DNA of 64,000 nt from Saxidomus purpurata. Taxonomy: Eukaryota; Mollusca; Bivalvia; Venerida; Veneridae. The stretch spans positions 29,453,025-29,517,024 of the forward strand of contig JAFMSR010000012.1 of the NCBI GenBank assembly GCA_022818135.1, given 5' to 3'. Both the position numbers and the translations under genes were made by a program. The notes beneath the pieces are model-generated. The model saw nothing but the letters and a program-made list of their open reading frames with translations. It did not search any database and was not told where the DNA came from. Of this stretch, positions 1 to 10,385 are shown piece after piece; the stretch's first letter is position 1, and the number at the start of each line of letters is the position of its first letter.

Positions 1-100
1 TTACGAAATAGTATAAGTATTGCAGGAATGTGCGTTTTGTATCTTTTTGTCTTATCTTTTCCCATTTTCAGCAAAACCGATGTTCAACATATGCAATAAA

Positions 101-245
101 AAGGTAATTATACGGGGCAGGTGTGCCTTAAGGCGATATTGGCACACTTGGTTTAAATTGGCCCTCGGGCTAAAGCCCTCGGACCAATAGCTCACCAAGT
201 GTGCCAATATCGCCTAAAGGCACACCTGCCCCGTATAATAACCTT
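101..245. repeat. Fold-back element, near-perfect 52-bp arms
   Basis: Left arm 101-152 and right arm 191-245 are reverse complements with few mismatches. Arm sequence includes TATACGGGGCAGGTGTGCCT. The 38-nt loop contains GCCCTCGGGCTAAAGCCCTC, itself a small hairpin. No clear target-site duplication. Looks like a non-autonomous fold-back or MITE-type element. Confidence 0.7.
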
Positions 246-992
246 TACGTATACACCGGGGCAAACACATTAAATTTAATTTCTATGCATAAATCTTTTA
301 TGTTGCTGCTACTCGTCATACTCTTTAGATTCTTTAATCGTGTGCAGTGTTCAATTTAGCGGCGCACTGAGGTGTACAACTGTTCTGTTTCTATAATCAG
401 TAAATTATTTTCAGTAAGTGTATGGGTGTTACTATACATAGTAACAGGTGGCATTAATTCAAACAAACTTGAAGTCTTAAATTGTCACTTTCGGTCCTAT
501 CCAAAAGAATTCCCGCGCAATATTCATAACACACAAAATTATGAAAAACAGTATATTAACATTGAATTCAGCAATTGGGCTTGAATATAAGATAATGTAT
601 ATTCTATATAATTTAGTTTTTAGTGACTCTCAAACTTCACACATTGTTTTGGTTCACAAAAAAGACAACACGGCTTAGGCAGAATACAAAATACATGATT
701 TATTTGATACTTTAGGAGGCACTGTCATGTGTATAAGGATATTTTGGCAAAAAATGCTTATAATACAGTAATGCACATTTATGTACGTTTATAATTTATT
801 ATAATGCATGCATATTGTCATGTTCACACTGTTCATTGTGTGTGCTATGTTGTATGACCACATGAATGGAACGAAATAAACATCTCTGTCTATAAAAACA
901 TTGAACTAAACAAGGGAAGATACGTCTTACACTACGCAATAATTGTAAAGAATGGGAGGATATCCTAATTAAGAAATAATATATGGCTTGGA

Positions 993-1116
993 GTGCTTTA
1001 TCGAAATTGAAGCATTCCCCGGAGGTGATGTGCCTGGCGGAATAATTCACGAGGGCGAAGCCCGAGTTAATTAAAGGCAGGCACTACCGACGGAAATGCT
1101 CATTTCGATAAAGCAC
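993..1116. mobile_element. Small TIR (MITE-like) element, 124 bp
   Basis: Starts GTGCTTTATCGAAAT and ends with its reverse complement ATTTCGATAAAGCAC. The arms extend imperfectly for about 40 bp to a central AGGGCGAAGCCC hairpin. Confidence 0.6.
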
Positions 1117-1388
1117 AAGACATGTTTTTCGATTCTTAAAGCCGATTTTTGAAAACTATCGTAACTACTACGGACCTTTCTTCAGTTCGGCGGAAGTGTA
1201 AGAGCAGTAGTAGCTGTTGTTCACTCCTATTCGGGCACCATTCAAGATATCAAACATACTATATTATACACTTATTTTTAGTTTAATCATCTAATACTAA
1301 AATATAAAAAGAAATCCTGACTGACATTATGCAGAGCGTCGTTCAGAACCTAACAAACCCAATCGATTTAAATGCGTCCGTTATTTGA

Positions 1389-1392
<4 letters not shown>

Positions 1393-1419
<27 letters not shown>
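1393..1419. repeat. Poly-C run, 27 nt
   Basis: Uninterrupted C homopolymer; its length is unreliable in most sequencing technologies. Confidence 0.9.
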
Positions 1420-2406
1420 TACAACGTTTTACTGGAGTAATGACGTGTGTGATGACGTAAACGTTTTCATTCATAGTTTTGTCTCCCGGATCAACTTGTA
1501 TGCTGTTAATCCTGTTTCTTGGCCTTTTTGGAAAAGGTGAGGGTATTAAGGCTTATGCGCATCATTTTAGGTTCTTAATCTTTTCATCGACTGATGTATT
1601 TTCTGATTATTTCCTTTCTATTTTTTTTTGCCGGGAGTAAATTGAAAAGCGGAGGGCTCTCCTGCCGAAACCCGCCACTTTCCGAGTGCTTACCCAAGAA
1701 TAAACGTTTATCCAATTTTAAAGCAATATTAATTAGCATTATCAAAATAGGTGCTACTTCAAAAAGCCTATTATGTTCGCAGAACAAAAGCATATATCCG
1801 GAGTGTATACGTTAGAAGAATCTTTATCCTTTACACAATAATGATAAATGTAGTTCAAAGATGACAACATGTGCAATGTTTAACAATGACGTAAGTAAAG
1901 TATTTTAATAATTATTATTTTTCAGAAAAAGTTCTTTGTAAGTCTTCATTTTTTTTGTCATACAAATGGCATGATGGTTTGCTAGTAAAAAACCGATTGT
2001 CAATAACTTATATGCAAATATACTGTAGAACAAACAAGAAAGAATAAAAATGCTTTATAATGAAATAAAATAAGTTGGTATAGAAGATTGCATGTCAGCA
2101 TTCAACTTCAAAACTAGCCATGTTTGTATTTCTGGTTCTCAATTGACCTGGAACGACAAGAAGCATTCATGTTAAAATCTTCTACTACTTTTCAAGAACT
2201 CTTTTTGCTTAAAATGCTTTTTTTAATACATATTTTTTTCTTCGTGTTAATTTCTAACATTTGATTAATATTTTTTTTCTATTGTTAATTACTACCTTAC
2301 AAAGCATATACCTTACCAAGATTACAGTGTTCATGTTCTTCAAATAAAACATAAGCGCATTATACATTTACTTGTAAGATAAAAGATTGAGAGAAGATAG
2401 GAAACA

Positions 2407-2589
2407 TTACATGGAGGAGAAAAAGTCAACTTCTCCTTTCATGCTTTCTTTATAGACTTGTAGTGCAACTTCCTTCTTCATTTTCTTTTTCAAGCATGCT
2501 TCGTTTATCACGACTTCATATTTCTTATAACCGTCGTATGTGGGGTCCAAACTTGCTGCTACCCACTTGTTATAGACTCCGAACTTGCC
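2407..2589 (-). CDS. TenA copy A exon 4 (terminal)
   Basis: 183 nt after acceptor attttcag. Encodes 60 residues from GKFGVYNKWVAASLDP to FFSSM and then TAA. Contains the GVYNKWV segment and the C-terminal Glu (E223) in GEVDFF. An ATTAAA lies about 180 nt downstream on the minus strand (2222-2227) as a possible polyadenylation signal. Confidence 0.85.
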   Translation of the reverse strand, partial: GKFGVYNKWVAASLDPTYDGYKKYEVVINEACLKKKMKKEVALQVYKESMKGEVDFFSSM

Positions 2590-5500
2590 CTGAAAATTAT
2601 GGTCTCGGTTTACATTGATACTAGTTATGGATATGAATAGGTAGCCTGGTTACTTTCTGTGTCACAGCTTTATTACAACCATCCTCATTGGTTCATATAA
2701 CTTGTTTGTCGTAGCAAAGGACTCGGCCGTTTAGGGCCGAATTTCACCTGCTCCCAATTTTCATTAAATTGTTGTACGTTGAAAATCTGCATCTTTTTTT
2801 CAATTCATAAGTTGGGATCGTTTTAACGTTAACAGTATCAGTTACGTACCACTGCATTTAGGACAGAGGCACAGAAATTATATTCGATGTCGAAACTGCG
2901 CATAATTACGTCGTCGTTATTTTTTCGCCGCTATTGAACTGGCAAATAACTAACGATAACGCCAAAAATAAAAGCGGCGATTCAATACAATCTTTAAAGA
3001 TATAATAGGCTTATTAGTATAGAAATGTGATCCAAAATGCTGGATTTGCTGGAGTCGTGCGTCGGATCATTTGACGAAAGCCAATCAGGTTTCTTGATCA
3101 CATTTTTATATAATGATCTGTCCACTATACACCTTTGGATACTCGTCTGCACGAAAAAAATGAATCAAAATGACATTTTAAGAATTATATGGAAAACAAC
3201 CTTATATTCGACTGAAAAAGGTGTTGCATGCAACGTTATTTTGTCGTTGTCATCTTGTAAACAAGAAGTAACGACCCAATTTAAAGCGACTTTATTAACG
3301 TCCTAAGTACACATATTCATTTTTAGTTTGTAACCGGAACTTATCCTCATCATGTTGGATAGAACTGTAAAAACACACTCATAAGCATATATAAATATCA
3401 CCACTGTAATTGTAGCAGACTCATAGTTTTTGTACAGAATGTTCTTATATTATTTTACTCGCCTTTTTAAGGTTTTCATAATGCAAGGGAAGTAATCCTT
3501 GTTTGTTGACGGGCGACTATTCATTTGATCTTGTCAGTTCATTTCATGAGTGATTTCCTTTTCCCTGTTTGCTCATTTTCAGGAAATCTCTCAATTCTCA
3601 TTGGTAAGTCTGATCAACTGATTGAAAAGTACATGAGTTGCAGTTTGTTTCGCGTTTTTGTCTGGTGTGGACCTTTTTTGTAGCAGAAAGGTGTTAGAGT
3701 TTATTAGCTCTATTGGAAGGAAATATGGATTGAATTGTTAGATCAGTATGTTACTTGTTTGACATGTACAATGCTTTGAAATGCTTTCAGAGGTTGAATT
3801 TCTAGTAAGTATTTCTCGGTTGTGCTTCGCAAAATGGCTGTTGTGTTGATTGTGTGTTCCACAGAACTGTCATTCATTTCTGTTAACAGTTGCATGTATA
3901 TCTGGTGGTTTGGTTTTTCAGCTCATTAATCAGATTAACTTCACAGGTGAGACTGTACGTGTGTGATGAGGACAGAATACAGTTCCACGAACTTGTAAGT
4001 AGAAAGGCTCAATTGTATAGCAAAAAGTACATGGTTTTATACTTAAACTGTAATTTCGTAATTATTGTAATTTTAGCTTTTTTAAATAATGAAACCTATT
4101 CGGAGGTCCCCGGTTCGAATTCCGGTCGAGGCACTGGGATTTCAGAAACGCTTTTCAGCGTTTCCTACCCATCTAGAGATTAACTGGTTAGAAACCCAGA
4201 GGCAGTCTCACGTGTATCAGTGCTATACACCGGGCACGTAATGGACTCATTATAACATCTACTGTTAAACATATGCTTAAGATAATTTAATACTATTATT
4301 TCAGATACGATTATTCTTTATCTCGATAGATCATTCCATGGAAAAAGACCCTCTATTTTTCTAGATTTGGTAGACCTCAGTTAATATCCTCAAAGCATTT
4401 ATATACCCATGCAGTTTAAAGCAAATATAGTGACATTATTGAACAAGAAGACGCGACAATGTCACCAAAGCAGGTTTAAACGGCGCCTGTAGAAATTGTA
4501 GAATTAAAAAAAGTCATCTTGACTCCCTCCTCTGCAAAAAAAATAGTTGTTTTTGCTTAAACAATTCAAACATTGAGAAAAGAAATCTTAAATTTTATAG
4601 TATTGGTAACCTTGACCCTTAACCCTAGAGCCCTTAATCCCCCGAAATTTCTTTTGGCTTAAAACAATCTAAAAACTCCAAAAAAAACCTATTTTAGTAA
4701 CAGTGACCTTGACCCTAATGACCTTGACTTAAAACATTTCTTTTTTGATTGAAACAATCTAAATATTAAAAAAAAATCTATTTTTAATTACAGTGTCCTT
4801 GACCTTGACCCTAGTGCCCTTGATCCCCGAAAATTGTTTTGCTTAAAACTATCTAAAAATGAAAAAAAAACTATTTTAAGTAATAGTGAACTTGACCTTG
4901 ACCCAAGTGACCTTGACCCAGTGACCCAAAGCTTCCTCTCCACTCATGCTACCTACACATCGAGTTTCGAATTGGTCACTCCTAGCTCAGGTTATTGAGC
5001 GGAAACCATTATTATATTTTTATTTACAGTGACCTTAACCCTAGTGACCCCAAATGCAATCTCAAGCTTCCTCTCTACGCAAGCTACCTACACACAGAGT
5101 TTCATTGCAATAAGTCACTCGTAACTTGAGTTATTGAGCGGAAACCGTTTTTCTATTTTTTGTAACAGTGACCTTGACCTTGACCTTAGTGACCATAAAT
5201 GAAATACCAAGCTGCGTCTCCATGCAAGCTACCCACAAACCAAGTTTTATTGCAATTGGTCACTCCTAACTCAAGTTATTGAACGGAAACCAATGCTTGA
5301 CGCCCGCCCATCCACAGATGGAATAGAGAATAACTTAATACATTGTGAGAGAATAGCCAACTGTAGTCCTAGAACATTTTATTACTTCAGATTTGCTTTG
5401 GTCATATATAAACAATGAACTTAATTAATTTAATTAATTTCAGTGATTGCTTGAAGCTCAAAAAATAGAAACGGACAGTATTTAATGCACATGTATTAGA

Positions 5501-8130
5501 ATACTAGTATTTGTTGCCTCAGTTGAGCATGTACTTATCTCAGTGAAAACTTAGCTTGAGAAAACACTTAGTTTGAGTGGACACTAATCTATTTGTTGTG
5601 ATCCGAGGTTATCGTGTTGTGGCGTACTATTTACAGTACCATACTTTGTTATTGTGCAATAACTTAGTTTATTTATAGTCCAGACAAGAGGCTTAAGTAC
5701 ATGTCATGTGTATAAAAACATGTGCTAGGAAAATATATAACATATAAAAAGATTGTTGTGTACAAATAATTGCAGGGAATTTTGAATACTTTAGTCTTTC
5801 TCAATTGATAAAAGCCAAATTTTGTTAAGAGGGAGGAGCATTCTTCAAATTTTGAAAAAAATATTTGTGTTGCTTCAGGTTTAATTTAATCAAATTTAAT
5901 TTTGATATCTAAATTTAAATTTTGAAATATTTAAATCTAAGTTTAAATTGGGAATAGTTGATTGATATTGAATGAATATTGATTTTTCGTATACAGGAGA
6001 TTTGCTTTGAATAATTGACTTGTTCACAGTGTGTTTAAGAAGAACTGCTATAACCGAACATCTAGATGGAATCTTATTTAAAATAGTGCATTTCAACTAT
6101 TCGAATGCTATAAAACTCTATTCCTAACCACAAAACTCTAGAAACAACATCTTTAACTGAATAATAACTACTTACAAATGTCCTACCGTATTAATTTAAA
6201 CACCTAGGCATATATTTTGTAAATTTCTGCCCTATTATCAATTTATAGAAATGATTGCGGCCAGTTTTATGTCACCCGTTGTGCTGTCTGATTTATTTAT
6301 CTATCCGTTATAAAAGATCAGATATCTAACATTTCATTCATTTTGTGTATGTGTTGATTTGATTTTTCGACTTCTTAAAAGTTAAAAACAGTTATATTCC
6401 AACACCAAAGCTTGATTAAAGTAAGACCACAAGTAGACATACCGATGCGGCATCAATTTGTTGACCAAGCCAGGGCCATAGCTTTGCACATGGTATCAAA
6501 GCAACTACAAGATAATTGGGGTCCATAGACTTGGCAACATTGTTAAGGTGGTTCGTATAATTTCCACACGCCTTTCCAAGACTGATTCCCTCTGGATCTT
6601 TGATATGCCATTCATTGAAAGCATCTTTGTACTGTCTAAAGAAAATACGAAATCATTTATAGTACAGAAAAGAATTATGCCTCAATTAAATACATGTATA
6701 TGTAAAAATAGTACATTCTGTGAATTGGAATATACATGTATAACGAAATTCGATATAATTATCAAGTAATCATCGTACCAAAATTGCTGAACATTTAATA
6801 CTGTATAACGATTCGAGTTTCTAGATAACCTACCTTTACTGATTCTTTGTTCATACATGATTTATATAACAGAGTAGATAAATAGAATAATTTTCTTTTA
6901 TATCTGACTTACATTATATTGAATTCTGAATTTAAATAGTTTAAAATGAGGTTTTTACCCTTTAAAAGTAATTTAGCGTAAGTTAAAGTATAAAACAAAT
7001 GCACAAATGTGAAGAAAAAATCATTTATCTATATCATTCATCAGTACACAAAACTGACTGAGATATATCATAGAGGACTCACAGCATTCCAAGCACAAGT
7101 AAATAGATTACGGCTTTAAATGCAGACACTGGGTTTCCGCTATATCTTAAATGAAGGATGTTATGGAATATAAGGTGCTTTATGACATTTTGAATTGAAT
7201 ATCCCACAAATATAAATCATATACTAGCATATTTACGCATCTTATCATAAAAAAATGTCATACCTGTGATAACTATCAGATCTGTTCTGCAGAAATTGCT
7301 TAAGATGCGGATCACTTGTTCTGTTGATTGCAGTGTCTATACTACTCTTTGCCTTGTACATGTAAATGGCATCTTGCAGGTTGTAAACTCCTGTAGGAAA
7401 CAAAACACTGTTTAAATATTTCTTTTTTAAAGAGCTCTATGAAGCAAGCGACAATGCTGTTTGATTTTTTTTAAAAGAAAGGCTCAGATAGTAGCCTCTA
7501 GGTAACAACTTATTCACATCATTATAACGTGTATTATAAATTAAATCACATCGTTATAATAAAAAAATATATAGTTTTTAGTAGTTATTTCCTAAATTCA
7601 AAAGCAAACCTGCTTTACCCTGAAAAAACTGTTTATTACATAGTGCTAGAGCAAATATAGCATTTTATTATATACCTACTAATGTTTATCTGAATTTTCT
7701 TTAGTATTTGTGCAGTAAAATACAAAAACCAATAACAGTCGGTTGATCTGCGTGTGTATCTTTCTCGTTGGCTGCATAGATCAGGATCACACTCGAGGAA
7801 GATACGACGCCGCAGATCAATCGACTGTTATAATATTCCGTATTTATTGTTTTACTTAAACATGAATTAAACATGATATCTTAAAAGGAGGGATGGATAT
7901 TCTTTTGGAAATAAACATAAAAAAACTGATGCGGTTATACCGAAATCTGTAGGATCAAGTGAAACTTCCTTTAGTCCTTGAATAAACGGAGATTGTAATG
8001 CTTTCTTATGGTAGATTTCCGTTTGGTTCCAAAGGTAGTCAGACAGTTCTCCATCGACACCACCTTGATGACTGACTATCAAACAGACTGTTGTAACTAC
8101 TGCCAATACTATTGATGGATGACCTCTCAT
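2407..8130 (-). CDS. Secreted TenA/THI-4-like protein, copy A (4 exons)
   Basis: Joining 8130-7941, 7390-7264, 6635-6443 and 2589-2407 gives 693 nt, 230 aa plus TAA, with GT-AG borders and phases 1, 2, 0. Residues 1-24 look like a signal peptide (hydrophobic core LAVVTTVCLIV). The rest fits the TenA/THI-4 domain (heme-oxygenase fold, all helical): a DYLWNQTEIYHKKAL helix, SPFIQGL, then NLQDAIYMY, where D70 and Y73 sit at the usual TenA substrate-binding Asp and aromatic. ALIPCAKLWPWLG holds C155 at the catalytic Cys, GVYNKWV matches the conserved NxYxxWI-like segment, and E223 in GEVDFF sits at the C-terminal Glu. Length matches the family (about 220-230 aa). Known TenA enzymes cleave thiamin or aminopyrimidine breakdown products; secretion is unusual, so the substrate here is unknown. 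N-x-S/T sequons occur in WNQT, INRT, QNRS and GNYT. The Tyr four residues after the catalytic Cys in bacterial TenA is Trp here. Homology is from motif recognition, not a search. Confidence 0.85.
4095..4270 (+). mobile_element. tRNA-derived SINE-like fragment
   Basis: GGTTCGAATTCCGG (4112-4125) matches the RNA polymerase III B box in a tRNA T-arm context. No A box or acceptor stem lies upstream, and a non-tRNA body follows. This fits a 5'-truncated SINE rather than a tRNA gene. Confidence 0.45.
4590..5310. repeat. GTGACCTTGACC tandem repeat array
   Basis: About three imperfect units of about 110 bp (4590-4890), each with a CTTGACCCTAGTG-like core and an AAAACAATCTAAA-like segment, followed by about three units of about 145 bp (4890-5310) ending TTATTGAGCGGAAACC. 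TGACCTTGA occurs at least seven times. Confidence 0.75.
6443..6635 (-). CDS. TenA copy A exon 3
   Basis: 193 nt between acceptor tttctttag and donor gtatgtc. Encodes QYKDAFNEWH through GQQIDAAS, including the catalytic-type Cys in ALIPC and a GNYT sequon. Confidence 0.85.
7264..7390 (-). CDS. TenA copy A exon 2
   Basis: 127 nt between acceptor tttcctacag and donor gtatgac. Encodes GVYNLQDAIYMYKAK and the following helix up to SDSYH. Contains the D70/Y73 pair that aligns with the TenA active-site Asp and aromatic residue. Confidence 0.85.
7732..7831. repeat. 100-bp hairpin in intron 1 of TenA copy A
   Basis: ATAACAGTCGGTTGATCTGC at the left and its near reverse complement at the right, with about 40-bp arms. 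Absent from intron 1 of copy B. Confidence 0.6.
7941..8130 (-). CDS. TenA copy A exon 1
   Basis: Starts at ATG 8130 and encodes residues 1-63 plus the first base of codon 64. It carries the signal peptide and the first TenA helix. The donor is TTTCG|gtataacc. The ATG is the first in frame and is conserved in copy B. Confidence 0.85.
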
Positions 8131-9034
8131 ACTGTTTAATGTGTTCTAGAACTTTTCTACAACTGCATAAAATGATATCGATTCAGAGATTCAAGAATTG
8201 CAAAATGATATACATTATTATTTTGTTTTATGATTCGGATAAATGACAATGTCGGACATCTTGAAATGGATTAAACTATAAATTTTCTCGCGTGGGCATT
8301 GTATTATACAGTCTTTGTTCCGGAAAACCAGATATCAGTCCCAAGATCAATCACTTTAGATCAAACTTCAAATATGACAAAAATAATGTGCATTCACTCC
8401 TGATAATTTTGTGATTCTTCATTAATTCTCATGTAGTCTTGTGTGTGACAACACAACAACTTTGAATACAATAACTTTCTTCGGTTATTCTTTTGAATTT
8501 GGTTTGCACATTTCGTTTTGTAGAAAGTCAGTTTTTATTGTCAATTGCAAAACACGCGACCATCTCAACATCAATTTATCCAAAGTCCTTTCTCATAAGG
8601 GACAGCAGACAAGTATGTATATATACATACATATATACATGTATGTTTTATCTTTAGCTCATCTGAGCATAGAAGTCCGCTGTGTGCCCGTCAATAATTT
8701 TGTTTCAGCGTCATATCTTCTATAACCACATGATGGGGGATTGACGAAAATTGACACTGACGTTCCTTAGTTTTAAATAAAACTCCATTCTATACATCAC
8801 TTTCTTGCCCAAAACCAAAATGTCAAGGGCTCAGATAGCTGATGTGTGACCTTTTATTTAGTACTCTACAATAAACCCCAACTAAGTTTGTTCAAATAAT
8901 ACCAACAATAACAGAGCAGCAAACCACCATATCAAGCATTCCACTGGGTCACAAAGTCATACACCAAAATGTTCGGGTTACTCTTAAATTTACCGGATCA
9001 CTAGTATTACAATACGACAATTTATTCTCTACTC
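8131..9034. other. 5' flank of TenA copy A
   Basis: Upstream sequence shared with copy B to about 8930. No clear TATA box or start site could be assigned. From 8652 a dispersed repeat begins with TTTAGCTCATCTGAGC. An alternating TATA/TACATA stretch lies at 8615-8645. Confidence 0.4.
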
Positions 9035-9866
9035 GTCAGTTTATTGGACTAAATGTCCAGTCTAAAGACACCTAATCTGACAATATCAGTAAAAATCGAT
9101 GATAACGCGACAGTAAGATGATGATAACGCGACAGTACGATAATGATAACGCGACAGTACGATAATGATAACGCGACAGTACGATGATGATAATGCGAAA
9201 GTACTTAACTTTCAATGGCAGTTTTATACATGAGCTTGTATAGGCCTAGATTAGATAAATGATTTGTCTGTTACGGAAAATGTACGATTAATGATGGTGT
9301 ACATGTTTAAAAAGTGAAAAACTTTTTATTTGAAAAAAAAGGAGCAGAAAATGATTAAATTTATTTATGCTTTTCAATAGAATCCACGCACATTTAACAT
9401 ATATAGTGGTTAGAACATTGTCAATGTAATACCATAAAGGTACAATTTCTCTTTAAAAGTGTTGAGTTATGTAAAATTTGCTATGTAAATAATTTTTTCA
9501 AGTAAGTAAAAGTCTGAGAATGTTGTATTTTCTTTTATATCTTTCCTGAACAAAACATTTAATTTTGAAAAACTTTTCAACTTTCACATAATTCACTAAA
9601 GTGAAAATAAGTTTTCTGCAAATAAAATCTGTTCAAGGTATCAAACATTGCAAAATATGATAAGAAAAAAACATGTAAACTATTGCACTAAATGCATTTT
9701 TGACATTAAAATATATTTTCACCGTTTGGTATTAAACTTATTTCTTAAAAATAAATAAACAACAGGAAATGAGTAATAAACCAATTATCTCTCTACATGT
9801 CAATAAAATAATGGTCAGTTTATTGGACTAAATGTCCAGTCTAAAGACACCTAATCTGACAATATC
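9035..9866. repeat. Two identical 53-bp direct repeats bounding 726 bp
   Basis: GTCAGTTTATTGGACTAAAT and the following 33 bases occur identically at 9035-9087 and 9814-9866. The interval is AT-rich and contains the 22-bp minisatellite. It could be a very short LTR-like pair or a recent local duplication. Confidence 0.6.
9098..9205. repeat. 22-bp minisatellite, about 5 units
   Basis: Units read GATGATAACGCGACAGTACG with small variants. GC-richer than its surroundings. Confidence 0.85.
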
Positions 9867-9879
9867 TTATCTTATAAGG

Positions 9880-10385
9880 GGTCATAAAACAATTAAGGGA
9901 TTACACTTCTTTGTTCAACACATGTGATGAACCACAGGAAGTTGATATTTTGTCAAAAAGATCAAAATGATCAATGTATCTTGCGAAAAAAATCACCCCT
10001 CTATATATAAACACAAGGAATGCAATGCCTTCCTTACCCCACCCACTTCTCCCATACAAGAACATTTTTGTAACAAACTGACAACTGGGTTTTCTGGTCC
10101 AGACAGATAAGTGTTTAAAATTATCACAGAATCTGTCCTTACTTTTAATTTATCGTTGTTTTAACTACTGAAAAAGCATCTCTTTCGCGAAATTTTCCAA
10201 CACGTCGACTCCATGTGCTGAAGTGGGTGGGGTACGGAAGGCATTGCAATCCTTGTGTTTATATATAGAGAGGGGTGATTTTTTCCGCAAGATACATTGA
10301 TCATTTTTATCTTTTTGACAAAATATCAACTTCCTGTGGATGAACATATTATAACATTCACAGCTGTGACCCCTGTTGAACCTGA
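9880..10385. mobile_element. Long inverted-repeat (fold-back) element
   Basis: Arms of about 118 bp at 9931-10048 and 10221-10340 are reverse complements, containing CACAGGAAGTTGATATTTTG and AATGCAATGCCTTCC. Outer ends AAGGGGTCA and TGACCCCT also pair. The spacer is about 170 bp without a coding frame. Confidence 0.7.

Larger units (their letters stand above)
970..1700. mobile_element. Insertion block in the 3' flank of TenA copy A
   Basis: Compared with 23930 in the other copy, about 730 bp are inserted after GGAGGATATCCTAAT. The block holds a TIR element (993-1116, arms GTGCTTTATCGAAAT), a 27-nt poly-C run (1393-1419) and unrecognised sequence. Confidence 0.55.
3190..6025. other. Intron 3 block of TenA copy A without counterpart in copy B
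   Basis: About 2.8 kb replaced in copy B by a 360-bp A/T low-complexity block. Holds a SINE-like fragment (about 4095-4270), a GTGACCTTGACC tandem array (4590-5310) and AT-rich sequence. No exon recognised. Confidence 0.5.
245..8930. repeat. Segmental duplication 1, left copy (TenA copy A unit)
   Basis: Collinear with 22455-31480 in direct orientation, including introns, 3' flank and 5' flank. Shared landmarks include ACACCGGGGC (about 250 and 22458), GTAACAGGTGGCATTAA (442 and 22634), GGAGGCACTGTCATGTGT (716 and 23752) and TTTAGCTCATCTGAG (8652 and 31214). Insertions specific to this copy: about 970-1700 in the 3' flank, 3190-6025 in intron 3, and a hairpin in intron 1. The left end may run past the window. 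Confidence 0.8.

Noticed and set aside
4101..4140. tRNA gene at the GGTTCGAATTC box
   Set aside because: No A box, anticodon arm or acceptor stem; fits a truncated SINE.
9098..9205. CRISPR-like array
   Set aside because: Units are contiguous with no unique spacers, and the DNA is eukaryotic; it is a minisatellite.
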